Shown here in pieces: positions 27,760 through 36,812 of a stretch of 64,000 nucleotides of DNA. The stretch comes from Blastocatellia bacterium (GTDB taxonomy: Bacteria > Acidobacteriota > Blastocatellia > Chloracidobacteriales > Chloracidobacteriaceae). The notes under the pieces were generated by a model, which was not told where the DNA came from, made no database searches, and saw only the letters and a list, made by a program, of their open reading frames with translations. The position numbers and the translations under genes are program-made. Location of the stretch: positions 27,121 to 91,120 of the forward strand of contig JAIBAN010000021.1 of NCBI GenBank assembly GCA_019695185.1. Reading direction: 5' to 3'. Numbering within the stretch: the first letter of the stretch is position 1; each line of letters opens with the position of its first letter.

Positions 27760-30700
27760 CTTCTCCCGGTCACACAGGCCCAAAATACCATCACCATCCA
27801 GGGAGCCCTCAGCGACGAAACCAACCGTCCGGTTTCGGATGCACGGGTGACGCTTTCCGCACCAGGGCTGCCCTCCCAATCCACCCTTTCCCAGGCAGAC
27901 GGAAAGTTTTCTTTCACGGTTTCCCGCATCGGCAATTACGTTGTAACAGTTCGGGCCGATGGATACCGCCCGGCTTCACAACAGGTCACCCTCACCAAAC
28001 CCGAAGAAACCAGCGTTCAGCTTCCGCTGAAACCATTGGTGCCAAGTTCCCTGCACGTGACATTGGTGGATGTGCAAAACCTGCCTTTGGCCGGTGGGAT
28101 TGTGACGATTAAAAGCCCCAACGATGAAACGGTCCGGCGAGCCATCGAGGCCGGCCGGGGAGAGTATTATTTCGGACGGCTGTCGAGCGGTATTTATGAA
28201 CTGAACGTTTCCGTGCCGGGTTATGAAACCCGCAATGTGGACCGGTTGTTGATTAACTCCGACAGCACCACCGAACAAATCATCCCGCTGGCGCGGGTTT
28301 CCACCATTCCACTCGGCGAACGGCAGCGGGACCGTTCATTCACCACCCCGCGCCTGCCTTCAAATCAGGTTCTCTCAATCTATGCCGACCGGGATGCCAG
28401 TGTCTGGTTCGCCACCACTCAGGGGGTCTGCCGGTTCAACGGCCAGGATTTCGAATCATCGGAACGCACTGACACCCCGCTCAACGTGCTGGCACAAATG
28501 CGGGTCAATACCTTGCTGCGGGATTCCTATGGAGTGCTTTGGTTTGGTACCGAACATGGTGTTTTTCAGCAGGGTGATATAGGCAAACCGGTCGAGGCCG
28601 TGGCCCCGCAGACCATCCTTCCCTCGCTTGATGTGTTGAGTCTCTGCCAGACCCGTGACCGCAGTCTCTGGATGGGAACCACGCGGGGAGCAGTTCAATA
28701 CCGGGACGGCAATCTGGTTTCCTGGATGAAGGCCCAACGTTTTACCGATGCACGGGTTTCCTGCCTGCTGGAATCACGGACCAGCGGCAAATTGTGGGCA
28801 GCGACCGAAGAGGGGCTCTTCCGGTTAGACGGAGAATGGACCTTGGTCCCGCTTCAGAAACCCTCCGGCGGGCCGGTCACCGGTGTCACCTGGTTGGCTG
28901 AAGATGCAAACGGAACGTTGTGGGTTTCGGCTGCTTCGGGCCTCTATTTTTTGCTTGACGACCAAGCCGTTCCGGCTGGGGTGCCAACTCTGGAAACAGC
29001 CATCTCCCGATTTGCAATTGACCATTTGGGTAATTTCTGGTGCGTCAAAAACGACCATGGCGTGGTGGTGTATGACGCCAAACGGCACGAAGCCACCAAA
29101 CGCTTTCCCGGCAAACTCATCCTGGATGTGACCGCCGACTGGCTGACCAACGAACATATCCTGTCAGTGACTGCCGACCGGGAAGGGCAACTCTGGCTGG
29201 GGACCGATGCCGGAGCCATCCGGAACGACGTTTCCAGTTTCGTCACCTTTGACACCAGTCGCGGACTGACTGACAGTAACGTCCGGGCCATCGCCGCCGG
29301 ACCGGACCGGAATCGGCTCTGGATTGGCACCTCCCGGAGTGTCGAAGTCTTTGACGGGATTCGCTTTGAACCGCTGGAAGGATACCCGGTGGACACTCCC
29401 GTCCGTCGCCTGTTGGTGGACCGCGACAAAACCCTCTGGATTGCCTCAACGCGGGGCCTGTTTCACTGGGACGAGAAGCAGTTGACCCGTACCGATACCC
29501 AATCCCTGCCCAATCCTGATGTGCGGGATGTGATTTACGACGCCCGCCGGCCTGTCCTCTGGGTAGCCGGAGTGAATTCCATCACTCCCATCAATCCCAC
29601 CTCGCTCAAATCCGAAGGAGAACCGGTCCGCATTGACGGTGAAGTGCGCTATCTGCTGCAGAGTACCAACGGGCTGCTCTGGATTGCCACCGACCGGGGA
29701 GTCTTCCGGTATGACCCGGCCACGGCTGAACTGGTTGTGATTGGAACGGCCCAAGGACTGGAAAGTCTGGATGTGCGATGGATTCTGGAACAGCCCAACA
29801 GCAACCGCTTTTGGTTTGCGACCGGTCATGGGGTTGAATACTTTGACGGGAACCGGGTCCAGTCGAGCCTCATCAACAATACCACCGAAGGAAGCGACGT
29901 TCGGAGCCTCTTTCTGGACCGGGAGGGATATTTATGGGCTGGATTGGGCGATGGGGCAATCCGGAAGTTTTTGCCTGCGCTGCCAGGGCTTGAGCGAAAT
30001 TACAAACGCGAACAGTACGACCTGCCGGGTTCCTCAATCCGGAGCATGGCCCAAACCGAAGACGGGGCCATGTGGTTTGCCACCGACCAGGGGTTGACCC
30101 GTCACTACCCCAACCGCACAATTCCTCAGATTGAAATCAGCCTGGAAATAGATGGTGCTGAAATTTTTCAGCCTTCCCCGGTCGAGGTCAGCGCCGGGAA
30201 ACACCGCATCAAGTTTCGTTTCACCGGCATCAGCATGACGGGCAACGTCGCTTATCAGTATCGGCTGAACGGCAAAACTCCGGGTGAGTGGAAACTGGTG
30301 GACGCCGAACGTCCGAACAAAAACGAATTGCTTCGAACCGACCTGCCGCCGGGGGAATATCAGCTTGAAGTCCGCGCCATCAACCGCGACTTGTATGGCT
30401 GGAACGGTTTGGCCACAAGGTTTATTGTCCGGGTGGACCGCCCGGTTTACACCAAGGGTTGGTTTTTGTTGTTGGGGGCCACTTTTCTGCTTGGAACCGG
30501 TGGCAGTGTCTGGCTTATCCGGCGGCAGCAACGGCGCGAATACATTCTGCCGCCGCACCTGCAAACCTTTCAGCCAATTGAAACCAATCCGTTTATCGTC
30601 GGCAACCCGATTCGTCAGCCGGGCATGTTTTTCGGTCGGGAGGATGATTTCAATTATGTCCGGAAAAAACTGGAGGGCGCAGCCCAAGGCATCGTGATTG

Positions 30701-31767
30701 TCTTTTGCGGCGAACGACGGGCCGGGAAAAGTTCGATTCTGTATCAGATTCACAATGGGCGGCTGGGGCGGCGGTTTGTGCCGGTCTTTATTGACATGCA
30801 GGAAATGATTATCGAGAGCGACGGCGAACTGTTTCAGCGCATGGCCCGCCTGATTGCCGATGCCGTCAACCGCTCCATTCAGACGGCTGAAACCGGTGAC
30901 TCGCTGGAAAACAAACCCGCGTTGGATGCCAAACGCTATGGCTTTACCAACCGGGAAAACAACCCTTTTGACCTCTTTCGGGAATTTATTGACGAGGTCT
31001 TGACGGAACTTGGCATGCGCCGCCTGGTGCTGCTGGTGGATGAATATGAACTCTTTGAAACCAAGGTCGAAAACAACAAGCTGAACAAAGAAATATTTGC
31101 ATTTCTGGCCGGTTTGATTGATAGTCACGACCGTTTGTCCATGATCTTTACCGGATCGAAAAAGCTGGAACAGCGGGATCGTCGGTACTGGCGCGAAATG
31201 CTGCGCCGCTCCCTTTTCCGCAAAGTCGGATACCTGAGTGAACGCGACACCGAGCGCCTCATCATCGAACCGGTCAAAGACCAGGTGGTTTATGGTCGCG
31301 GCATGGTCCGTGCCATCTGCCGATTGACCGCCGGACAGCCCTTTTACACCCAGGTCATCTGTCAAAACATCGTTGATTACCTCAACGAAGAAAAACGCAA
31401 TTTCATCCTTCGTTCCGATTTGCAGGCCATTATCGCCGAGATTGTGGATAACCCCCTGCCCCAGATGATCTATTTTTGGGAAGGTCTGAGCGATGATGAA
31501 AAGCTGGTTTTGTCGCTCCTGGCAGAAATCCTGCCGGACCACCAGGGCAAGGCGACAGCCGCCAAACTGGCGCGGGTCATTTTGCGGAATGAGTATCCGG
31601 TGACCCTTTCGGAAAACTCGATTCGACTGACGTTGGAGGAACTCTACCGCAGCGAAATCCTGACCAAAGACGACGAGGCTTTTGCCTACCGGATTGACCT
31701 CAAACGCCACTGGATTAAACGCAGCCATAGCATCTGGCAGGTCGTGCGCGAAGTGAAAACGCTCTAA
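27646..31767 (+). CDS. Propeller/Y_Y_Y receptor fused to a P-loop NTPase
   Basis: A 1373-residue transmembrane protein. Signal peptide in the first 45 residues; carboxypeptidase-regulatory-like domain (about 45-120) and a second similar domain (about 130-215); two-component-regulator beta-propeller repeats (about 235-825, many 'LWIGT', 'LWAATEEG', 'GAIRN' blades); Y_Y_Y domain (about 830-930); one membrane helix (about 936-958). The cytoplasmic part is an AAA/STAND-type NTPase with P-loop 'GERRAGKSS' at about 1022-1030 and Walker B-like 'LVLLVDEYELF' near 1128. The usual histidine kinase is absent. The ATG at 27646 has GGGGTG 5 nt upstream. I infer ligand sensing linked to an NTPase switch. 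Confidence 0.88.
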   Translation: MGPTKKRQQPVWFFIFFLCCAFGYLVTLSPLHPFTASRLLPVTQAQNTITIQGALSDETNRPVSDARVTLSAPGLPSQSTLSQADGKFSFTVSRIGNYVVTVRADGYRPASQQVTLTKPEETSVQLPLKPLVPSSLHVTLVDVQNLPLAGGIVTIKSPNDETVRRAIEAGRGEYYFGRLSSGIYELNVSVPGYETRNVDRLLINSDSTTEQIIPLARVSTIPLGERQRDRSFTTPRLPSNQVLSIYADRDASVWFATTQGVCRFNGQDFESSERTDTPLNVLAQMRVNTLLRDSYGVLWFGTEHGVFQQGDIGKPVEAVAPQTILPSLDVLSLCQTRDRSLWMGTTRGAVQYRDGNLVSWMKAQRFTDARVSCLLESRTSGKLWAATEEGLFRLDGEWTLVPLQKPSGGPVTGVTWLAEDANGTLWVSAASGLYFLLDDQAVPAGVPTLETAISRFAIDHLGNFWCVKNDHGVVVYDAKRHEATKRFPGKLILDVTADWLTNEHILSVTADREGQLWLGTDAGAIRNDVSSFVTFDTSRGLTDSNVRAIAAGPDRNRLWIGTSRSVEVFDGIRFEPLEGYPVDTPVRRLLVDRDKTLWIASTRGLFHWDEKQLTRTDTQSLPNPDVRDVIYDARRPVLWVAGVNSITPINPTSLKSEGEPVRIDGEVRYLLQSTNGLLWIATDRGVFRYDPATAELVVIGTAQGLESLDVRWILEQPNSNRFWFATGHGVEYFDGNRVQSSLINNTTEGSDVRSLFLDREGYLWAGLGDGAIRKFLPALPGLERNYKREQYDLPGSSIRSMAQTEDGAMWFATDQGLTRHYPNRTIPQIEISLEIDGAEIFQPSPVEVSAGKHRIKFRFTGISMTGNVAYQYRLNGKTPGEWKLVDAERPNKNELLRTDLPPGEYQLEVRAINRDLYGWNGLATRFIVRVDRPVYTKGWFLLLGATFLLGTGGSVWLIRRQQRREYILPPHLQTFQPIETNPFIVGNPIRQPGMFFGREDDFNYVRKKLEGAAQGIVIVFCGERRAGKSSILYQIHNGRLGRRFVPVFIDMQEMIIESDGELFQRMARLIADAVNRSIQTAETGDSLENKPALDAKRYGFTNRENNPFDLFREFIDEVLTELGMRRLVLLVDEYELFETKVENNKLNKEIFAFLAGLIDSHDRLSMIFTGSKKLEQRDRRYWREMLRRSLFRKVGYLSERDTERLIIEPVKDQVVYGRGMVRAICRLTAGQPFYTQVICQNIVDYLNEEKRNFILRSDLQAIIAEIVDNPLPQMIYFWEGLSDDEKLVLSLLAEILPDHQGKATAAKLARVILRNEYPVTLSENSIRLTLEELYRSEILTKDDEAFAYRIDLKRHWIKRSHSIWQVVREVKTL

Positions 31768-31771
31768 AAAA

Positions 31772-31931
31772 ACCAGTCTTGGGCGTCTTGGGCGTCTTGG
31801 GCGTCTTGGGAGTCAAAACCCAGTGACAAGTGACAAGTGACAAGTGACAAGACAAAATCCTGTCACTGTTTACTGCTTCAGACTCCCAAGCCCCCCCAAG
31901 ACTCCCAAGCCTCCCAAGACTCTCAAGACTC
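31772..31931. repeat. Nested paired repeat element: GTCTTGGG outer and AGTGACA inner units
   Basis: Outer arms: GTCTTGGGC copies at 31773-31813 against CCCAAGACTC copies at 31884-31930. Inner arms: four AGTGACA heptamers at 31822-31852 against GTCACTGTTTAC at 31860-31872. The two units form concentric hairpins. Confidence 0.9.
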
Positions 31932-31944
31932 TTAGGTTTTCTGA

Positions 31945-33021
31945 ATGAACAAACTCCTTTCCCCCTTGCTCTTCCCCTTGTTGGCCGTCCTTTTTGCCTT
32001 TGCCCTGGGCGGCGTGATTGTGTTGTGCATTGGCGACAGCCCGCTCCTGGTGTATGAGTTGTTCTTTTCAAGCGCCTTCGGCACCCGGGATGGCATTGCC
32101 TATACGCTGTTTTATGCCACGCCGCTGATTTTCACCGGGCTGGCGGTTTCGCTGGCGTTCAAGTGCGGCTTGCTCAACATTGGCGCGGAAGGTCAATTGA
32201 CGGTGGCCGCCTTTACCACAGCCTGGGTCGGTTTTACCTTTACCACCCTTCCGGCAGTCGTGTTGATTCCGCTTTGCGTCATCGGCGGAATTCTGGCAGC
32301 CAGCGTCTGGGGGGCGATTCCCGGCCTGCTCAAAGCCCGCTTTGGCTCGCACGAAGTCATCAACACCATCATGATGAACTTCATCGGAACCGCCATTGTC
32401 AGCTATCTGACACAGTACCATTTCCGCATCCAGGGCGATGCCATTCTGGAAACCTTCCCGATTGCGAAGCAGGCTCATATTCCACGGTTTCACAGCCTGT
32501 TGACGCCACTCGGCATTGATTTTCCGGAACGGTTGCCGCTCAACGTCGGCTTTTTGCTGGCACTCGTGGCCTGTGGTGCCGTCTATCTGTTTTTGTGGAA
32601 AACCAAGTGGGGGTACGAACTGCGGGCCGTGGGCAGCAATCCGGCGGCGGCGGAATACGGCGGCATCAATGTCAAACGCAATATCATTCTGGCAATGAGT
32701 ATTTCGGGAATGCTGGCGGGGTTGGTCGCCTTTAACGAAGTGCTGGGGTACCGCCATCGCTACTACGATGGATTTTCACCGGGCTACGGATATACGGGGA
32801 TTGCCGTGGCGTTGCTTGGTCGCAATCACCCGGTGGGCATCCTGCTTGCGGCCATTCTCTTTGGCGCATTGATTCGGGCCGGACTGTTTATTGATATTTT
32901 CACCGACAATGTGTCAAAAGACCTGTCGGTGGTCCTTCAGGCAATCATCATTCTCAGTGTTGCCTGCGAAGCCCTGGCGCGGGGCACGTTTTCCAGTTTT
33001 CTCAAGCCCAAACAGGCATGA
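31945..33021 (+). CDS. ABC transporter permease, nucleoside/simple-sugar type (BPD_transp_2)
   Basis: A 358-residue inner-membrane permease with about nine hydrophobic helices. 'LAFKCGLLNIGAEGQLT' and 'ELRAVGSNPAAAEYGGI' are hallmark motifs of the branched-chain/ribose/nucleoside permease group, most like BmpC/NupP (YufP) nucleoside permeases with an EAA-type loop for the ATPase. A functional importer needs an ATPase, a second permease and a binding protein; none is adjacent, so the partners are elsewhere. The ATG at 31945 lies just after a repeat element, with a weak AGG upstream. Confidence 0.9.
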   Translation: MNKLLSPLLFPLLAVLFAFALGGVIVLCIGDSPLLVYELFFSSAFGTRDGIAYTLFYATPLIFTGLAVSLAFKCGLLNIGAEGQLTVAAFTTAWVGFTFTTLPAVVLIPLCVIGGILAASVWGAIPGLLKARFGSHEVINTIMMNFIGTAIVSYLTQYHFRIQGDAILETFPIAKQAHIPRFHSLLTPLGIDFPERLPLNVGFLLALVACGAVYLFLWKTKWGYELRAVGSNPAAAEYGGINVKRNIILAMSISGMLAGLVAFNEVLGYRHRYYDGFSPGYGYTGIAVALLGRNHPVGILLAAILFGALIRAGLFIDIFTDNVSKDLSVVLQAIIILSVACEALARGTFSSFLKPKQA

Positions 33022-33026
33022 AAATC

Positions 33027-33140
33027 AATTGAGAATTGAGAATTGAGAATTAAGACCTCCTGGTTTTCATCCTCAAGCAACTGAAGGTGGGCGGCTAAAA
33101 GAGAGACTTAATCTGATTCTCAATTCTCAATTCTCAATTC
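33027..33140. repeat. Paired tandem-repeat element, AATTGAG unit
   Basis: AATTGAG copies at 33028-33051 face CTCAATT copies at 33116-33139, with the purine arm after the permease stop and the pyrimidine arm just before the GGTG-type ribosome-binding site of the next gene. Confidence 0.9.
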
Positions 33141-33152
33141 GTCAGGTGTAAG

Positions 33153-33827
33153 ATGTACCAGATTTTTCGGTGGTTGATGGTGGGAATAGTGCTGCTGGCA
33201 GGGATACCTGTTTGGGCACAATCCACAAATGGCACAAATACAGGCAAGGCAACTGAACTCTATCGGTATCAGTTTGAGCGGGAAGGATTTGAAATTCCCA
33301 AAATCGAAGTCGAGGTCAACGACAAAGGGCACGGTAAACTCCTCTATGAAAAAAAAGGGGAAACCGAACCCGTAACCGCTGATCTGGAACTGCGCCCTGA
33401 AACGGTGTCCCGCATTCAGGCACTGCTTGCCAAACTCGATTTTGTCAACAGCACCGATGAATACCTCTCCTCAATGGACCATCCCACTTTGGGTGTGACC
33501 ATCTTTGACATCCGGCAGGGCGACAGAAAACGGGCTTTGACCTTTACCTACACATCCAATGTGCCATTACAACAGTTAGCCGTTCTGTTTCGCGGTTTGG
33601 CATTACAGAATGAACGACTGGAAGCCCTCAATCTGACCCGGCGTTTTCAACCGCTGGATGGGCCCAAACTGATGCGGGACCTGGAGGGAGACTTTAAGGC
33701 CAACCGCATCGCCGAACCGATTGTGTTTCTGCCCATCCTGAAAAGCTGCGTCGATGACGAACGGCTGCCCTTGATTGCCCGCAATCACGCCAAACGACTC
33801 GCTGAACAGATTGAGAAAGCAAAATAG
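33153..33827 (+). CDS. Exported hypothetical protein
   Basis: A 224-residue protein with a clear signal peptide ('WLMVGIVLLAGIPVWAQS', cleavage after A-Q likely near residue 23). The mature part begins with a beta-rich domain ('YRYQFEREGFEIPKIEVEV') and ends in a helical C-terminus. It contains 'LPLIARNHAKRLAEQI'. No family or active site is recognised. AGGTG lies 4 nt before the ATG. It is probably periplasmic. A co-directional neighbour encodes a PlsC acyltransferase, but no functional link can be argued. Confidence 0.6.
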   Translation: MYQIFRWLMVGIVLLAGIPVWAQSTNGTNTGKATELYRYQFEREGFEIPKIEVEVNDKGHGKLLYEKKGETEPVTADLELRPETVSRIQALLAKLDFVNSTDEYLSSMDHPTLGVTIFDIRQGDRKRALTFTYTSNVPLQQLAVLFRGLALQNERLEALNLTRRFQPLDGPKLMRDLEGDFKANRIAEPIVFLPILKSCVDDERLPLIARNHAKRLAEQIEKAK

Positions 33828-33829
33828 GC

Positions 33830-33986
33830 AGGAGTCTTGGGAGTCTTGGGAGTCTTGAGAGTTTTGGGAGTCAAAGCCAGGTGCCAAGTGACAAGTGACA
33901 AGACAAAATTCTGTGACCCGCGACCTGTCACTGTCTACTTCTTCAGACTCCCAAGACTCCCAAGACTCCCAAGACTCCCAAGACTT
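33830..33986. repeat. Nested paired repeat element: GAGTCTTGG outer and AGTGACA inner units
   Basis: GGAGTCTTGG copies at 33834-33872 face CCCAAGACTC copies at 33946-33985; AGTGACAAGTGACA at 33888-33901 faces TGTCACTGT at 33927-33935. Unit and nesting match those of the 31772 and 35284 elements, so neighbouring gaps share both. Confidence 0.9.
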
Positions 33987-33996
33987 TGTAAAGACT

Positions 33997-35283
33997 ATGC
34001 TCTGGATTCTCAAAACCATCATTCATTCTCTGTTCCGGATTTTGTTCACCCTGGAATATTACGGGGTGGAAAATGTGCCGAAGAAAGGTGCCGTGGTTTT
34101 GGCCGGCAACCATCCGAGTTATTTGGATCCATTGCTGATTTCCCTTCCCATTAACCGCAAAATCCGGTTTATCGCCTGGGACCGTTTGTTTAAGGTTCCG
34201 GTTCTGGGCTTCCTCCTCGATTTTGCCGGAGCCTTTCCCGTGGATATCACCCGGCGGGACGCCAAAGCCTTTGAACAGGCCATGGCGGTCCTTCAGCAGG
34301 GAGACGCCCTGGGTATTTTCCCCGAAGCCGGACGCTCCAAGGGTGATGGAATCAACGAGCAGGTCAAAACCGGCGCAGCCCGGTTTGCCATCAATAATGT
34401 CTGCCCGCTGGTTCCCATCACCATCACCGGCGCGCACGATGCCTGGCCCGCTTCGCGGTTGATGCCGCTGCCCCGCAAAATCACGGTCAAATTCCACAAA
34501 CCGATTGTGCTTGACCCGGCTGAATGTGACGCTCGCAAAGAAGACCCGGAGTTTGCCCGCGAAATCACCGAACGCTGGCGCGATAAGGTTGAGCAGCGGT
34601 TGATTCCCTCCATTAAGGTTACCGACAAACTGTATCAATTGTTTTCCCGTCCAGCCTGGCCGTTGCGGGTTTTTGAAATTGTGCCGCTGGGAATTCTGCT
34701 CATCAGTCTGATTGCCGCTGTTTACACGGGGTATCCCAAGCTGCCCCTGATTCTGCCGGTTGCGGTTTTTTACATGTACCTGCTGGCAGATATCTGGTTT
34801 TTGCCCCAGGGGCGGATTGTCAAAGCCCTGCGCGACCTCTCGACCCCGATTTTGCTGTTTGCCTGGAATGGAACCCTGCTCAAAGTTGTCAATTACCCGA
34901 CGACCGGAGTGGATTTTCTGACTTTGGGACTGGCCTTAGGGAGCATGTTGATTCCGTTCTACTATGCCAATTACCATGATTCCCAACGCTTCATGCGGGG
35001 AATGGTTTTGAGCTATGGTCTGGCATTGACCATTGCCTTGCTTTATCCGGCTGGGTACGGACTCCATGCGGCCCTTTTCAGCTTTGCGGTTTGTTACTGT
35101 CTGGACCGTCGCCCGATGCACTGGTACTTCACGGCTGGCGGCGTACTGGTCTATGCGGCCATTTTTGGTTTTTTTGCCCGCCCGTTCACAGCTAATTTGG
35201 TTTATTATGTGGCGATTGGCCTGGTGGTTGACCTGTATATGCGTCTGGTGAAATTCACGGCCCATGACGGGCGGTCCGTTTGA
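33997..35283 (+). CDS. PlsC-type acyltransferase with C-terminal multi-helix membrane domain
   Basis: A 428-residue protein. The N-terminal ~215 residues form a 1-acylglycerol-3-phosphate acyltransferase domain with the catalytic HX4D motif in 'NHPSYLD' and the glycerophosphate-binding variant 'FPEAGRSKG'. The C-terminal half has about seven hydrophobic helices with no named domain that I recognise, which is unusual since most PlsC proteins stop near 250 residues. Activity is probably phospholipid synthesis or ornithine-lipid-type acylation. I start at the ATG at 33997 because upstream in-frame codons only translate the repeat ('SDSQDSQDSQD'). Confidence 0.86.
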   Translation: MLWILKTIIHSLFRILFTLEYYGVENVPKKGAVVLAGNHPSYLDPLLISLPINRKIRFIAWDRLFKVPVLGFLLDFAGAFPVDITRRDAKAFEQAMAVLQQGDALGIFPEAGRSKGDGINEQVKTGAARFAINNVCPLVPITITGAHDAWPASRLMPLPRKITVKFHKPIVLDPAECDARKEDPEFAREITERWRDKVEQRLIPSIKVTDKLYQLFSRPAWPLRVFEIVPLGILLISLIAAVYTGYPKLPLILPVAVFYMYLLADIWFLPQGRIVKALRDLSTPILLFAWNGTLLKVVNYPTTGVDFLTLGLALGSMLIPFYYANYHDSQRFMRGMVLSYGLALTIALLYPAGYGLHAALFSFAVCYCLDRRPMHWYFTAGGVLVYAAIFGFFARPFTANLVYYVAIGLVVDLYMRLVKFTAHDGRSV

Positions 35284-35411
35284 GTCCTGGGAGTCAAAAC
35301 CAGGTGACAAGTGACAGGTGACAAGTGACAAGAAAAAGTCCTATCACTGTTTACTTGTCACTGTTTACTTGTCACCGTTTACTTCTTCAGACTCCCAAGA
35401 CTCTCAAGACT
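35284..35411. repeat. Nested paired repeat element: GTCTTGGG-like outer and GTGACAA inner units
   Basis: GAGTCCTGGGAGTC at 35282-35295 faces GACTCCCAAGACTC at 35389-35404. Inside, four GTGACAA/GTGACAG heptamers (35303-35332) face ACTTGTCACTGTTT-type units (35342-35382). Confidence 0.88.
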
Positions 35412-35428
35412 GGATTTGGAGGTTTTCT

Positions 35429-36661
35429 GTGTCCGAACTTCCCGCAATCGTTGTTTTATTTCTCTCATTTTTACCCTGTCTGATTTGGCTGGTCTTTTTT
35501 TACGTGCAGGACTGGTACGACCGGGAACCACTCTGGCTGATTGGGCTGACCTTTGTTTTTGGCATCATTTCAACCGTCGGAGCATTGGTGGGAAATGAAG
35601 TCGGGGGCGCGATTGTCCGGGCCATTTTTGGACGAAACAACATTGTCGCAAATTTTGTCGAATACTTTTTTGTAGTGGGGCCGGTGGAGGAAACCGTCAA
35701 AATGCTGGCCGTCCTGGTTTTGGCCTATCGGAGACCGGAGTTTGACGAACCAGTGGACGGAGTGATTTACAGTGCGGCGGCGGCTTTGGGCTTTGCGGCG
35801 GCGGAAAATGTGTTGTATGTCGGACAGTTTGGGATTGGTGTTTTGACCTTGCGGGGACCGATGTCCAATGCCGGGCATGCGTTCTTTTCGGCTTTCTGGG
35901 GTTTGGCTATGAGTCGGGCCAAGGCGGCTCCCAACATCGGCGGCAAGAAATTCCAATGGATCGCCTCAGGGATTTTGGTCGCAGCCCTGCTTCATGGATT
36001 TTATGACTTTGTGTTGAGTCTGCGTCTGCCCGGTGGTGTCGCCGTCCTGTTTATTCTGGTTTTTATGGCAGGGATGTTTGCTGTCGTTGAATTTATGACC
36101 CTGCGGGCAGTGGCCAAATCCCCCCGCCGCGAAGGAACCCAATTGCTTCAGTTGCCGGTGCCTTGCTCCAACTGCGGAACTCCGGGACTGCCGGGCATGC
36201 CCTGTGTGCGGTGCCACGCCATCATTACCCAGTCGGTGCAGAATGAAGCCCGGTTTTGCCTGCGTTGCGGCAACCTTTCCCAGCCCGGTGCCGTGCAATG
36301 CCGGGTCTGCGGAATGAGCCTGTTGAAAGCTCCAACCGCCCCGCCCCAGACCGACCGGCCACATTTTGTCCGAATTTACCCGAATGGAGCCGAGGAAGTT
36401 GCTTATGTGATAGACCAAATTGAAGCCTCCATTGGTAAAACCCTCGACAATCCGTTTGTGATTGAGGATGACTCGGTTTCCAAACGCCATGCCCGTGTCT
36501 TTTGGCACCCAAACATCGGAGCCCATGTTATTCAGGACCTGGGCAGCACCAACGGAACCTTTGTCAACGGTCAACGGGTGAGCGAAGCGGCAGTTTATAA
36601 CGGTTTTGAAATTCGCCTGGGACAAACCCGCTTTGTTTACCGGGCAACGTGGCGAGCCTAA
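35429..36661 (+). CDS. PrsW-like intramembrane protease fused to zinc ribbons and an FHA domain
   Basis: A 410-residue protein. Residues 1-235 are a PrsW/CPBP-type membrane domain with about seven helices and the motifs 'VEETVK' (Glu87-Glu88), 'GFAAAENVLY', 'NAGHAFFSAFWG' and 'LLHGFYDF', which supply the metal-binding Glu and His residues. Residues about 245-305 hold two to three CxxC zinc ribbons ('CSNCGTPG', 'CVRCH', 'CLRCGN', 'CRVCGMS'). Residues about 312-405 are an FHA domain ('IGKTLDNPF', 'SVSKRHARVFW', 'DLGSTNGTFVNG'). GTG at 35429 is the start, with GGAGG 6 nt upstream. I infer phosphothreonine-directed intramembrane proteolysis. Confidence 0.88.
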   Translation: MSELPAIVVLFLSFLPCLIWLVFFYVQDWYDREPLWLIGLTFVFGIISTVGALVGNEVGGAIVRAIFGRNNIVANFVEYFFVVGPVEETVKMLAVLVLAYRRPEFDEPVDGVIYSAAAALGFAAAENVLYVGQFGIGVLTLRGPMSNAGHAFFSAFWGLAMSRAKAAPNIGGKKFQWIASGILVAALLHGFYDFVLSLRLPGGVAVLFILVFMAGMFAVVEFMTLRAVAKSPRREGTQLLQLPVPCSNCGTPGLPGMPCVRCHAIITQSVQNEARFCLRCGNLSQPGAVQCRVCGMSLLKAPTAPPQTDRPHFVRIYPNGAEEVAYVIDQIEASIGKTLDNPFVIEDDSVSKRHARVFWHPNIGAHVIQDLGSTNGTFVNGQRVSEAAVYNGFEIRLGQTRFVYRATWRA

Positions 36662-36662
36662 A

Positions 36663-36798
36663 AGTTCAGGGTTCAGGATTTTTTAATTGAGAATTGAGAA
36701 TTGAGAATTGAGAATCGAAAGCCAATTCACAACCTCGATTTTTCTGATAGGCGAAACTCCTGAACCCTGAACCCTGAACCCTGAACCCTGAACCCTGG
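36663..36798. repeat. Paired element with GGGTTCA arms and an AATTGAG array in the spacer
   Basis: GTTCAGGGTTCAGG at 36664-36677 faces five CCTGAAC copies at 36762-36796. An AATTGAG run (36686-36715) sits in the spacer without a full partner. Two unit types are combined in one gap. Confidence 0.88.
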
Positions 36799-36812
36799 AA
36801 AGAGGAGTGACT

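Noticed and set aside
33895..33996. Longer PlsC start giving 'SDSQDSQDSQD'
   Set aside because: This stretch is the translated repeat arm and precedes the normal start of the acyltransferase domain.
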